Assembly: GCA_025210805.1 (NCBI GenBank)
Contig: JAOAQX010000034.1
Span: 62,001-126,000 of the forward strand
DNA from: Flavobacteriales bacterium
Lineage (GTDB): Bacteria > Bacteroidota > Bacteroidia > Flavobacteriales > CAJXXR01
DNA length: 64,000 nt
Reading direction: 5' to 3'
Of the stretch, positions 35,854 through 44,443 are shown in pieces (the first letter of the stretch is position 1; each line of letters begins with the position of its first letter). The notes beneath the pieces are model-generated. The model was not told where the DNA came from and did no database searches. It saw only the letters and a list, made by a program, of their open reading frames with translations. The position numbers and the translations under genes are program-made.

Positions 35854-37104
35854 ATGTTTAAGAAAATAAGAATTAATACTTGGAGACAATATGAAAATAT
35901 TGATATCGATTTTCATCCGAGGTTAACAATAATCACTGGAGCAAATGGAGCTGGAAAGACAACTATTCTTGGGCTTTTAAATAGGCATTTTGGTTGGCCA
36001 AGTCAGCTTGTTGGTACACCTAAGAAAGACAAAAAGACTGGAAGATTAAAATTCTTTAGTGATTTTGGGAAAGACCTTTTTAGCTCAGAATCATCAAATG
36101 TTAATAGGAATAATCAAAACGTAGTCGGTAATATAAGTTACATCAATGGTACAAACACCAATATTATGGTACCTACGCAAGTTGGTTCAACATATGGAAT
36201 ACAATTTTCATCTCAACAACCTATTTCAGGTTTTCATATTCCTTCACACAGACCAATTTACAAATATCAAAATGTACCTAACATTTCCACCCAAGCCATA
36301 TCTAAACAAATGGCTTATCAAAATTATAGAAGTGTTAAGCATCAGAGATATCAAGGGTCTTCTAGCATACCCAAATCCGAAACTTACTTTATCAAAGAAA
36401 CTCTAATTTCCCTAGCAACTTTTGGCTATGGAAATCAAATTGTTAGCAGAAATGATGAGGCTGTTAGAATTTTTGAAGGCTTTCAAGACGTTTTGAAAAA
36501 TGTTTTGCCACCAAAACTTGGCTTTGAGAAAATATCAATCAGGATTCCAGAAGTTATTTTGGAAACAAAATCGGGTGAATTTGCTATGGATGCTGTATCG
36601 GGTGGTATTGCATCAATCATAGATTTAGCTTGGCAAATATTTATGTTTGAAAATAATAATCAACCATTTTGCGTAACGTTTGATGAACCAGAAAACCATC
36701 TGCATCCTGAAATGCAAAAGTCGTTGCTTCCAAACTTCTTAAAAGCATTCCCACGTGCCCAATTTATAATTGCATCTCATAATCCATTTATTATTAGTTC
36801 TGTGCCAGACTCAAAAGTGTACGTGCTGAATTACAACGAGAATAATAAAGTAAGTTCAATCCTTCTTGATAATATAGAGAAATCAGGAAGTGCTAACGAT
36901 ATACTGAGAGATGTTCTAGGAATTGAATCTACTAAACCTGAATGGGTAAATAATCAGATAGATGAGATTTTAAACAAATACTCTGAAAAAGGTATAACAC
37001 CTGAAAATATAGAACAATTTAAGTCAGAGTTAAAGCGTGTTGGTCTTGAAAAATTTGTTCACACTTCGGTAGCAGATTTAATCCAAAAAAGCAAAGAAAA
37101 ATGA
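35854..37104 (+). CDS. AAA/ABC-type ATPase, PtuA-like (Septu-type defence)
   Basis: 416 residues. Walker A is ITGANGAGKTTIL (29-37 core), an ABC-like signature is DAVSGGIASI (246-255), and Walker B is CVTFDEPENHLHPEM (272-286). This is the RecF/SMC-like ATPase form used in Septu (PtuA) and some retron effectors. Residues 75-175 are an unusual N/S/Q/Y-rich insert between the Walker motifs. It overlaps the HNH gene by 4 bp (ATGA), so the pair is translated together. First gene of cassette 3. Confidence 0.82.
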   Translation: MFKKIRINTWRQYENIDIDFHPRLTIITGANGAGKTTILGLLNRHFGWPSQLVGTPKKDKKTGRLKFFSDFGKDLFSSESSNVNRNNQNVVGNISYINGTNTNIMVPTQVGSTYGIQFSSQQPISGFHIPSHRPIYKYQNVPNISTQAISKQMAYQNYRSVKHQRYQGSSSIPKSETYFIKETLISLATFGYGNQIVSRNDEAVRIFEGFQDVLKNVLPPKLGFEKISIRIPEVILETKSGEFAMDAVSGGIASIIDLAWQIFMFENNNQPFCVTFDEPENHLHPEMQKSLLPNFLKAFPRAQFIIASHNPFIISSVPDSKVYVLNYNENNKVSSILLDNIEKSGSANDILRDVLGIESTKPEWVNNQIDEILNKYSEKGITPENIEQFKSELKRVGLEKFVHTSVADLIQKSKEK

Positions 37105-37748
37105 TTCAACTAAAAGAACTTGATAAACCTCAAGTTTTAGTTGACAATGCGTTAAATTGGACTAAAACTGTGATGGAATACATTAATAAGGGTCAAGCAG
37201 TACCCACAAATGACAAAAATAGATACAATCACCCTCAGGTAAAAAGTCAAGTTAAATTAGAGACTAAAGAAAAGTGCGCTTACTGCGAAAGTCAAGTAAC
37301 ACATCAATATCCTGGAGATATCGAACATATTATACCAAAAGCTGTTTACCCTAGATTGTCGTTCAATTGGTCTAATCTAACTTTTGCTTGCTATTGGTGT
37401 AATAACAGTAAAAGAAATTATGTCGGAAAGGGCGAATCTAAATTGATAAACCCTTTCAAAGATAATATCACCAAACATCTTTCTTTTTTTGGACCTTTAA
37501 TAATGCATATTAATGACAGCAAAAGAGGAGAAATAACTTGGAAAACAATTGAATTGAATAGGAAAGAACTGATTGAGAGAAGAACGGAAAAAATTAAAGA
37601 ACTTCAAAGTTTAATTGACAAATACGAAAGAGAACCAATTCAAGCTCTTAAAGACATTTTAATGAATGAAATAATGGAATTTAGTGGTAAAGAAAATGAA
37701 TTTAGCTATATGTGTATGTGCTATCTTCAAGACAAAGGAATAGTGTAA
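37101..37748 (+). CDS. HNH endonuclease, PtuB-like (Septu-type defence)
   Basis: 215 residues. The HNH/zinc core has CAYC (59-62), GDIEHIIPK (72-80, with E75-H76), NLTFACYWCNNSK (C97, C100, N101-N102) and a later NPF. This matches the HNH proteins that pair with PtuA-like ATPases. The C-terminal part is helical and charged. It is coupled to the ATPase gene by a 4-bp overlap. In Septu the pair degrades nucleic acid on infection; activity here is inferred. Confidence 0.85.
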   Translation: MIQLKELDKPQVLVDNALNWTKTVMEYINKGQAVPTNDKNRYNHPQVKSQVKLETKEKCAYCESQVTHQYPGDIEHIIPKAVYPRLSFNWSNLTFACYWCNNSKRNYVGKGESKLINPFKDNITKHLSFFGPLIMHINDSKRGEITWKTIELNRKELIERRTEKIKELQSLIDKYEREPIQALKDILMNEIMEFSGKENEFSYMCMCYLQDKGIV

Positions 37749-37752
37749 AAGC

Positions 37753-37813
37753 GCCATATAATAACTAAGTCTTCGGATTGCTCGCAGAGCAAAATCTGAA
37801 GACAATGTTGACT
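37753..37813 (+). other. attC-like hairpin A3, end of cassette 3
   Basis: GCCATATAAT is the exact complement of ATTATATGGC, matching the cassette 3 start GTTATATGGC (35827-35836). The same GTCTTC...GAAGAC imperfect hairpin (37769-37803) and an intact GTTGACT core at 37807 follow. Confidence 0.6.
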
Positions 37814-38051
37814 AAAACCCACGCTGTTGCTTGCGTTTCGAAAAACATTTCAAAACACTATGGGTTTTGCGACAAATAAATTTAGGTTATACAAATCCAT
37901 TTTTCAGGACTTAAGAAGATAAAGAGAAGACTTTTGAGTAATCAAAGGTCTTTTTTCATAATCGGTAATTTTAACTTTCTTAAAATTAGAGAATTTTGTA
38001 GTTTTAAGTAATTTTGGGAAAAAACTACCCGTGAAACGGGTTTAGTTCAAC
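37807..38051 (+). repeat. Gene-free spacer cassette CR3
   Basis: 245 bp, start GTTGACTAAAACCC, end GGGTTTAGTTCAAC. It contains the same terminator as CR1 and CR2 (37927-37956) and the same TAGTTTTA box (37999-38006). It is the shortest complete copy, so it best defines the unit. Confidence 0.6.
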
Positions 38052-38163
38052 AATGTGTATAAGTAATAGCGGTTTAAGTGATAAATATAAAACACAGGTC
38101 AGTACAAAACCGAAAGGTTTGTGAGTAGAAATCTGCTACTACTCATACACGAGACCGTTCATC
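38045..38163 (+). other. Long attC-like site C, right end of the array
   Basis: Starts GTTCAAC. The left arm GTGTATAAGTAATAGCGG (38055-38072) matches the complement of the right arm CTGCTACTACTCATACAC (38133-38150) at 15 of 18 positions. The three mismatches are A-C on the top strand, hence G-T on the bottom strand, so the bottom strand folds better, as in integron attC sites. It ends CATACACGAGACCGTT. No cassette with a gene follows. Confidence 0.55.
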
Positions 38164-38219
38164 TCATTCAAACAAGATTAGTAGTCGATATTATATTTAA
38201 TTACTCATAGTTTTAGTTT

Positions 38220-38459
38220 ATTTTTCGGGGGTGTTTACTTGGTGTAATACCGTTTACGGTGTTAATTTACCAATAAGTTCTAGCTTCTTTTTCGGATGCG
38301 TTTACTTGGTATAACATCCCCCTGCCCCCTTCAAATAGCTTGTCCGACATTTCGGGAGGGCTTAAACAGTGAGTAAATTAACAACGTAAGCGGTAAACAT
38401 CCCCCCTTCCCCCTTCAAAAGGGGGCATATATCAGTATGTAAATTAACAACGTAAGGTA
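38220..38459. repeat. Degenerate repeat region between the array and the hydrolase gene
   Basis: Contains two copies of a GTTTACTTGGTRTAA segment (about 38233 and 38300), two of GTAAATTAACAACGTAAG (about 38372 and 38439), and GGGGG/CCCCC-rich REP-like units (38320-38430). There is no gene. It looks like layered insertions of short dispersed repeats downstream of the minus-strand hydrolase gene. Confidence 0.5.
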
Positions 38460-39596
38460 TTAAATAGTTTCCCACCAATGATTTTCTTTCAAATGATCTG
38501 TAGAATCTTTCACCAAAATTTCGGCTCCAATTTCTGGACTAATCATTGGTAAATTAAGTTCCTTTGCTTTTGTTTTCACTCGTTTTATTGGATCAGTCCA
38601 TTCATGAAGTGCCAGCTTGAATCCAGCCCAGTGAATTGGCATCATTTTTTTTGCCCGTACATCTACTCCAGCAAGTGCAGTTTCCTCGGGCATCATGTGA
38701 ATATCAGCCCATTTTTTATCATATTGCCCACACTCCATAAGTGCAATATCAAATGGTCCATACTTTTCTCCAATTTCTTTGAAGTGATCTCCATAACCAC
38801 TATCTCCACTAAAGAAAATCTTTTCTTCTTTATTTTGGATAACCCAAGAACTCCATAAAGTACTCATACGGTTATTCATTTTTCTTCCAGAAAAATGCTG
38901 AGCTGGGGTACAAACAAGCTTCAAGCCTTTAAAATTGGTTTCCTCCCACCAGTCCATTTCTTTTATTTTTTCTGATGGAATTCCCCATTTTTCTAAATGA
39001 ACGCCTACTCCATAAGGAACAAAAAACATCTTTACTTTTTCCTTAATTTTCAGGATACTTTTATAATCCAAATGATCATAGTGATCATGAGAGATAATAA
39101 CGGCATCCATTTGCTCTATTTTTTCAAGATCTAAAGGGTGATATTTATTAAATCTTTTTCCACTTAAAAATGGTAGAGGAGCAGGAACTTCTCCAAGCAT
39201 TGGATCTAAAAAGATATTCAAGCCCTGAATTTGAAGTAAAAAACTTGAATGCCCATACCAAAAGAGTCTCGCATCACCTTGATAATTGGCAACTGAAGCC
39301 GAATCTAATTTTTGAACTTCCAAATCGGTGTTTGGTCTAGGATTATTTGTTTTAGTGGTAAAAAAATAATAAGCCATTTGTATGGTTTCTCCAAAATTTA
39401 AATCTTTTGGTGCTTTGATTACATTTTTAAACACTCCCTCTTTAAACTGACTAGAATTTTGGTATCGTTTTTTTCTTTCTTCGGAAATATCTCCTCCAAA
39501 ATCTGGAACAAAATTTACAACAAGAATATAGGCGATAATAAAAAGCCCAATAATAGTGAATAAAGTAATAAGCATTTTCTTAAAAATTGATTTCAT
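38460..39596 (-). CDS. Membrane-anchored metallo-beta-lactamase-fold hydrolase (NAPE-PLD-like)
   Basis: 378 residues from the ATG at 39596 (frame open to 39674; the upstream part is basic and unlike a signal). An N-terminal membrane anchor lies at about residues 8-30. The MBL core follows with WYGHSSFLLQIQGLNIFLDPM, VIISHDHYDHLD (metal site HxHxDH), FFSGDSGYGDHFKEIG, DIHMMPEETALAGVD and MPIHWAGFKLALHEW. This set resembles NAPE-PLD/RomA-type proteins that act on phospholipids or related substrates. Substrate unknown. Confidence 0.88.
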   Translation of the reverse strand: MKSIFKKMLITLFTIIGLFIIAYILVVNFVPDFGGDISEERKKRYQNSSQFKEGVFKNVIKAPKDLNFGETIQMAYYFFTTKTNNPRPNTDLEVQKLDSASVANYQGDARLFWYGHSSFLLQIQGLNIFLDPMLGEVPAPLPFLSGKRFNKYHPLDLEKIEQMDAVIISHDHYDHLDYKSILKIKEKVKMFFVPYGVGVHLEKWGIPSEKIKEMDWWEETNFKGLKLVCTPAQHFSGRKMNNRMSTLWSSWVIQNKEEKIFFSGDSGYGDHFKEIGEKYGPFDIALMECGQYDKKWADIHMMPEETALAGVDVRAKKMMPIHWAGFKLALHEWTDPIKRVKTKAKELNLPMISPEIGAEILVKDSTDHLKENHWWETI

Positions 39597-39801
39597 GAAA
39601 GTTGGAAATTTGACTCTACAAAATAAAGCATAAAAAAAACGAAAAGTAAATACAAATCGACGGAGTTTAAACACTTTTTACTGAATTTCTTATTTTAAGG
39701 ATATTTTTTTGACAATAAGAATCTATAAATGATTGTCTACTAAAAAGAATACAATAAGTGGATAGAAACATCGTTTGCAAACATATATTTAGAATTAACC
39801 T

Positions 39802-40938
39802 ATGAAAAAATTTCATCAAAAACTTCAAGAAATCCAAAGCCATCTAAATTCTAATGATATTTCTTTGGCATTTAGAAAACTAGTAGATTGTGTTTTGGAT
39901 GCTAAAAGAAGACAAATTTCTGAGAAAATAATTCCACTGGCTGATATTTTTTATTTCCAAAAAGAAGATGCTGAAAAATTTAAACAACAGGCTCAAAAGA
40001 TTATTGAAGAACTCAAAGAAGTAGAATTTGTTATACAGAATCAACATCAACTACTTAAAGCTAAAGATATTTGTAAAAAATTCACAAATTTCCAGCTAGA
40101 GGAAATCAATCTTTCTCTTTCAAAGGGAGAAATTATTGGTCTTGTGGGTGAAAACGGTAACGGAAAGACCACACTTTTACGCATTCTTGCTCAAGATTTG
40201 AATATTTCTTCGGGAATGCTCTCCTACCCTTTTTCTGATGCCAAAGATTACAAACTAAGAACAGAACTGGTTTATATTCCTCAAAGAACACCAAAAAGTT
40301 ATGGTGCCATTAAAACAAATCTCAAATATATTGCGAGTCAAAATGGTGTGTTTGCAGAGGATAACGAGCTCCTTGTTAATTTATATATGATTCGTTTTGA
40401 TCTTTGGAAATTTAAGGACATGAAATGGGCTGAGCTTTCATCGGGTTATAAAATGCGATTTGAACTCGCAAAAACAATGTTGAGAAAACCAAAAATTCTC
40501 TTATTAGATGAGCCACTTGCAAATCTTGACATTCTTAATCAACAATTGGTTCTCGAGGATCTCAAATCAATCTCAGAAAGTCTTTCTAATCCTATAGGAA
40601 TCATTTTAAGTTCTCAACAACTTTATGAAGTAGAAAAGATAGCAGATCATATAATTTTTCTAAAAAATGGTAAACCCACTTATCTACATCAGCAAAATGA
40701 AGAAAAAAATGATAATCAAGTGGTTATTGAACTAGAAATAGACGCATCCACCGATGATATTAAAAAACTATTTAAAGAAGAAACTCTTCAAGAAATACAC
40801 TATAACGGAGGCTATTATATTATTCATTTTAATAAAATCAACTTCTCCGAAGTATTAAAAGTGTTTGCAGAACAAAGTCAAGCCATTCGTTATATTCGAG
40901 ATATTTCTCAATCTTCAAGACGTTTCTTCCAACAATAA
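39802..40938 (+). CDS. ABC transporter ATP-binding protein
   Basis: 378 residues. An N-terminal helical extension (about 1-85) precedes the ATPase, which is unusual. The ATPase has Walker A GLVGENGNGKTTLLRIL, Q-loop VYIPQRTPKSYG, signature LSSGYKMRFELAK and Walker B ILLLDEPLANLDI. A C-terminal domain of about 80 residues follows. The next gene, 1 bp away, encodes a large membrane protein that is probably its partner. Direction of transport and substrate are unknown. Confidence 0.87.
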   Translation: MKKFHQKLQEIQSHLNSNDISLAFRKLVDCVLDAKRRQISEKIIPLADIFYFQKEDAEKFKQQAQKIIEELKEVEFVIQNQHQLLKAKDICKKFTNFQLEEINLSLSKGEIIGLVGENGNGKTTLLRILAQDLNISSGMLSYPFSDAKDYKLRTELVYIPQRTPKSYGAIKTNLKYIASQNGVFAEDNELLVNLYMIRFDLWKFKDMKWAELSSGYKMRFELAKTMLRKPKILLLDEPLANLDILNQQLVLEDLKSISESLSNPIGIILSSQQLYEVEKIADHIIFLKNGKPTYLHQQNEEKNDNQVVIELEIDASTDDIKKLFKEETLQEIHYNGGYYIIHFNKINFSEVLKVFAEQSQAIRYIRDISQSSRRFFQQ

Positions 40939-40939
40939 A

Positions 40940-42652
40940 ATGATTATGAAAAAATTTAAAAAATACCTTCTTGAAAACTACCCGCTTGTTTTTGAAACTC
41001 GATTTTTTGAGTTTGTTGCAATGGGGATTGCTTTATGGATTTTTGCTTTTATATCTGGTTACGCATTATGGAATCTTGATTTGGCAAACGATCTACATTT
41101 CACTAGATTTTATGAAAATAATGGAATCTATACTTTTCACCTCTTTTTTGCAATTTTAATTGTGGCTCTTTGGTCTATTCGTTTTTATAAACTAGGAGCA
41201 ATAAGGAATTATTACCCTATTACTAAAGGCTATTTTACAAAGATGCTTTTTTTATTACTGCTGCCTTTTTTTATACTTGTCAGTGCCTATATCCCATTCA
41301 CCGCAGGTGCCAAGATAAAAAATAAAACTATTATCACAGAGCAATTTCATCACGATTATATCAAAGTATTGGAAGCGCAACCTTTTTTGGTTTCAGAAAT
41401 TAATAATCATCTTTTGGATCCTAGCTTAGTAAGCCCCCATCATAATGTTTTATTTTGGAATCCAAATTCTTTAAAAATCAAAAATAAAAACCTTCTTGAG
41501 CGTAGGATGGAACTAGATAAAGGAGCATTAGATCCTGAGCTATTATACCAAAATACACATACGTTTACTGATGGCGTATATTCATTTCTATACTATAAAT
41601 CCAAACTTGAGTACTTAGATCTTGATTCTTGTAGAAATAAGACTATTTTTGATGCTTTCTTTTCTCCAGAAAACAAAGAAAAAATTCATTTTACATCAAT
41701 TTATAACTTTGTAAACAGACCGAATTATTTATCTAGATTTCAGAGACTCACCTACAACGAAAGAAACAACTCTGAAGATAAAGAGCTATATAACAGTATT
41801 TTAAAAGAATCTAAAAGTAAGATTGAAAATATTATAGCCCAAAAAGATTATAAAAAATTGCAAGAAATTATCGAAGGATTTGTTGGTGTATTAGATAAAT
41901 ACCAAATCAATTATGATATTTCTGTAAAAGAAATTATAAAGTATCATAAAACTTATCAATTCAAAAATTACCCCATTGCCTTAATTAGTTCCGACTCCTA
42001 TTTCAACGCAAATGACGAAGACCTTTATAATACCGTATCTACGGAGTGTCATTATTTATATGACAGCAACCCCAATGCTTATTACACTCCAGAAAAACGA
42101 TATTATGAGGAAAGAAATTGGGATAATTTAACGGGGAATTACCGACACCAAAAAATCATAAAATTGGAATCTATTATGGGGCTTTTGCTTCTGAGTCTTT
42201 TACTCTCAGTTTTCTTTATGATTTTTAAATGGACAGAAATTTTAAACTTCCTTATTTCTATTCCAGTAGCAGGTGCGCTCATGATTTTATTTGGAATACT
42301 AAATGTTTTTATTGACATTCCCCATAAATTCCAGTCACTTGCACTACTTTTTTATGTTCTATTAATCATCATGATAAGTTTGTATATCATTCAAAAAGAG
42401 CAAATTTCTCGTAAACTAAAATCTATTTCCATTAATATTCTCTTACCAGCAATGGTAATGATTTTACCTATACTCTATTTCGCCATCTCAGAAAATTGGA
42501 CCTATGAGAAAATTTCACCATGCTCATATACTCCGCAAGAGATAAAATATCTTCCTCGTGGTATAGAGATTTACAGTATATTTTTGGGATGTTTTATAGG
42601 TATTTTAGTATTCCAAAGTTTTATTAAAAAATGGAAAGCATCAAAGTACTAA
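40940..42652 (+). CDS. Large polytopic membrane protein paired with the ABC ATPase
   Basis: About 570 residues from ATG 40940 (an alternative ATG is at 40946; the frame is open to 40865 within the upstream gene). Three or so N-terminal membrane segments (about 20-130) are followed by a large extracytoplasmic region (about 135-410). Five or six C-terminal segments (about 415-565) complete it. I do not recognise the family. Gene order suggests it is an ABC permease, possibly an ABC-2-like protein with a long periplasmic loop. Confidence 0.7.
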   Translation: MIMKKFKKYLLENYPLVFETRFFEFVAMGIALWIFAFISGYALWNLDLANDLHFTRFYENNGIYTFHLFFAILIVALWSIRFYKLGAIRNYYPITKGYFTKMLFLLLLPFFILVSAYIPFTAGAKIKNKTIITEQFHHDYIKVLEAQPFLVSEINNHLLDPSLVSPHHNVLFWNPNSLKIKNKNLLERRMELDKGALDPELLYQNTHTFTDGVYSFLYYKSKLEYLDLDSCRNKTIFDAFFSPENKEKIHFTSIYNFVNRPNYLSRFQRLTYNERNNSEDKELYNSILKESKSKIENIIAQKDYKKLQEIIEGFVGVLDKYQINYDISVKEIIKYHKTYQFKNYPIALISSDSYFNANDEDLYNTVSTECHYLYDSNPNAYYTPEKRYYEERNWDNLTGNYRHQKIIKLESIMGLLLLSLLLSVFFMIFKWTEILNFLISIPVAGALMILFGILNVFIDIPHKFQSLALLFYVLLIIMISLYIIQKEQISRKLKSISINILLPAMVMILPILYFAISENWTYEKISPCSYTPQEIKYLPRGIEIYSIFLGCFIGILVFQSFIKKWKASKY

Positions 42653-42659
42653 TAGATTC

Positions 42660-42681
42660 AAGCCTCTTTTTAGAGGCTTTT
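42660..42681 (+). terminator. Terminator after the ABC pair
   Basis: AAGCCTCT-TTTT-AGAGGCTT followed by a T-rich tract. Confidence 0.85.
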
Positions 42682-42741
42682 TGTTTTTTGATGCTCAATT
42701 TCACGATTTAGCGTAAATTGCCCGATATTTTGATACCACAG

Positions 42742-43647
42742 ATGAGCCAAGAAAAAGATCAGATACAATATATTGAAAGACAAAGTAAAAAGGTTTTAAC
42801 AGAAGAAGTTCCTAGCGGAGGAATGATTCGTTTTTTATACGGGCAAAATCCTTTAGGTAAAATTTTGTTACATCAGCTATTCAAAAGAAAATGGATTTCT
42901 TCTTTTGTAGGAAAACACATGGACTCCAAAAGATCTATTAAAAGAATTCAAGCTTTTATTGATCAATTTCAAATGAAAATGGATGACTATATTATTCCTT
43001 CAACAGGTTTTCAATCCTTTAATGATTTTTTCTATAGAAAAATAAAACCCGAAGCACGCCCTATAGCCGAAGGAATTATCTCACCTGCCGATGGTAAAAT
43101 TTTAGTTTTCCCTACCCTTGAAGCCAGTCAACAATTTTTTATAAAAGGTAGTTTGTTTGATATCCATCGATTCATTCAGAACAAAAAAGTATCTGAAAAA
43201 TATCTTGACGGTGGAATGGCAATTATTCGCTTAGCACCTGTAGATTATCACCGTTATCATTTCCCTACAGCCGGTGTTGTGGGTGAGAATATTAAAATAA
43301 AAGGCGATTATTATTCAGTTTCTCCATTGGCTCTGAAGAAAAATTTGGAAATTTTTTTAGAGAATAAAAGAGAATACGTGGAAGTAGAACATCCAAAGTC
43401 TGGGAAATATCTCATTTGTGATGTAGGGGCTACCATGACAGGAAGTATCATCCAAACACACCAAGCCAATACTACTGTTGAAAAAGGACAAGAAAAAGGG
43501 TATTTTGCTTTTGGAGGCTCTACTTTGGTGCTTCTTTTTCAAAAAAACACCATGCATTTTGCAGAAGATTTAATAGAAAACACTCAAAATCATTTTGAAA
43601 CCACCATAAAAATGGGTGAAAACATCGGTTTCTTTATAGAAAAATAA
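42742..43647 (+). CDS. psd: Phosphatidylserine decarboxylase proenzyme
   Basis: About 301 residues from ATG 42742 (an in-frame TTG lies at 42718). It makes phosphatidylethanolamine. Family motifs are FNDFFYRKIKPEARP, SPADGKILVFP, RLAPVDYHRYHFP and FAFGGSTLVLLF. The GGST site near the C-terminus is where the chain self-cleaves before Ser to form the pyruvoyl group. The long N-terminal part before FNDFF places it with group II enzymes. Confidence 0.95.
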   Translation: MSQEKDQIQYIERQSKKVLTEEVPSGGMIRFLYGQNPLGKILLHQLFKRKWISSFVGKHMDSKRSIKRIQAFIDQFQMKMDDYIIPSTGFQSFNDFFYRKIKPEARPIAEGIISPADGKILVFPTLEASQQFFIKGSLFDIHRFIQNKKVSEKYLDGGMAIIRLAPVDYHRYHFPTAGVVGENIKIKGDYYSVSPLALKKNLEIFLENKREYVEVEHPKSGKYLICDVGATMTGSIIQTHQANTTVEKGQEKGYFAFGGSTLVLLFQKNTMHFAEDLIENTQNHFETTIKMGENIGFFIEK

Positions 43648-43720
43648 GGTACAAACAATTGACTATGGTAGATTTATGAGTTTTACAGAAACCTTCTACC
43701 GTATTATACCAACAAGTAAA

Positions 43721-43752
43721 TTGAATAGGAGTATGAGTTTTTAGTAACTTTG
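43721..43752 (+). promoter_or_regulatory. Promoter of the rpe gene
   Basis: TTG (43721-43723), a 21-bp spacer and TAACTTTG (43745-43752) match the Bacteroidota TTG/TAnnTTTG promoter. Transcription would start just upstream of the ATG at 43783. Confidence 0.55.
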
Positions 43753-43782
43753 CTCCTATTTTTATTTCAAAAAAACCTTTTT

Positions 43783-44436
43783 ATGAAAAAGCCATTGATT
43801 GCCCCATCGGTATTGGCAGCTGATTTTGCCAATCTTCAAAGAGATATCGAAATGATTAACGAAAGTCAAGCAGACTGGTTTCATATTGATATAATGGATG
43901 GAGTTTTTGTTCCTAATATTTCATTTGGAATGCCCGTTTTGGATGCAATTTCAAAACATGCAAAAAAAACAATCGATGTTCATTTAATGATCGTAGATCC
44001 TGATAGATATACAGAAACCTTCGCAAAACTCGGAGCCAATTATCTAACAGTACATTACGAAGCTTGCAACCATCTTCATAGAAGCTTACAGAATATAAAA
44101 GCCCATGGTATGAAAGCCGGAGTTGCTCTCAATCCTCACACACCTGTATCTGTATTAAGTGAGGTAATTCAAGACCTCGATTTAGTTTGTATTATGTCTG
44201 TAAACCCTGGTTTTGGAGGTCAAAAATTCATTGAAAACACCTATTCTAAAGTAAAAGAACTTGTGGCATTACGTACCGAAAAAGGTGGAGATTTCTTAAT
44301 TGAAATAGATGGTGGTGTTGGCTTAGGAAATTATAAAGAACTGACTGCAGCAGGTGCAGATGTTTTAGTGGCTGGTTCTTCTGTTTTTAGAGCAGAAAAT
44401 CCTGTTCAAATGGTAGAAGATTTAAAGAAGGTATAA
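43783..44436 (+). CDS. rpe: Ribulose-phosphate 3-epimerase
   Basis: A 217-residue TIM-barrel enzyme linking ribulose-5-phosphate and xylulose-5-phosphate in the pentose phosphate pathway. Motifs: IAPSVLAADFANL, FHIDIMDGVFVPNISFG, VHLMIVDPDRY, CIMSVNPGFGGQKF and LIEIDGGVG. The start at 43783 is chosen because the promoter -7 box overlaps the upstream alternative at 43750. Followed 7 bp later by the pseudouridine synthase gene. Confidence 0.96.
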   Translation: MKKPLIAPSVLAADFANLQRDIEMINESQADWFHIDIMDGVFVPNISFGMPVLDAISKHAKKTIDVHLMIVDPDRYTETFAKLGANYLTVHYEACNHLHRSLQNIKAHGMKAGVALNPHTPVSVLSEVIQDLDLVCIMSVNPGFGGQKFIENTYSKVKELVALRTEKGGDFLIEIDGGVGLGNYKELTAAGADVLVAGSSVFRAENPVQMVEDLKKV

Positions 44437-44443
44437 GAAAGTT

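Noticed and set aside
37753-38163. CRISPR array
   Set aside because: The repeats are long (245-320 bp), few and separated by genes; there are no short regular repeats with unique spacers and no cas genes.
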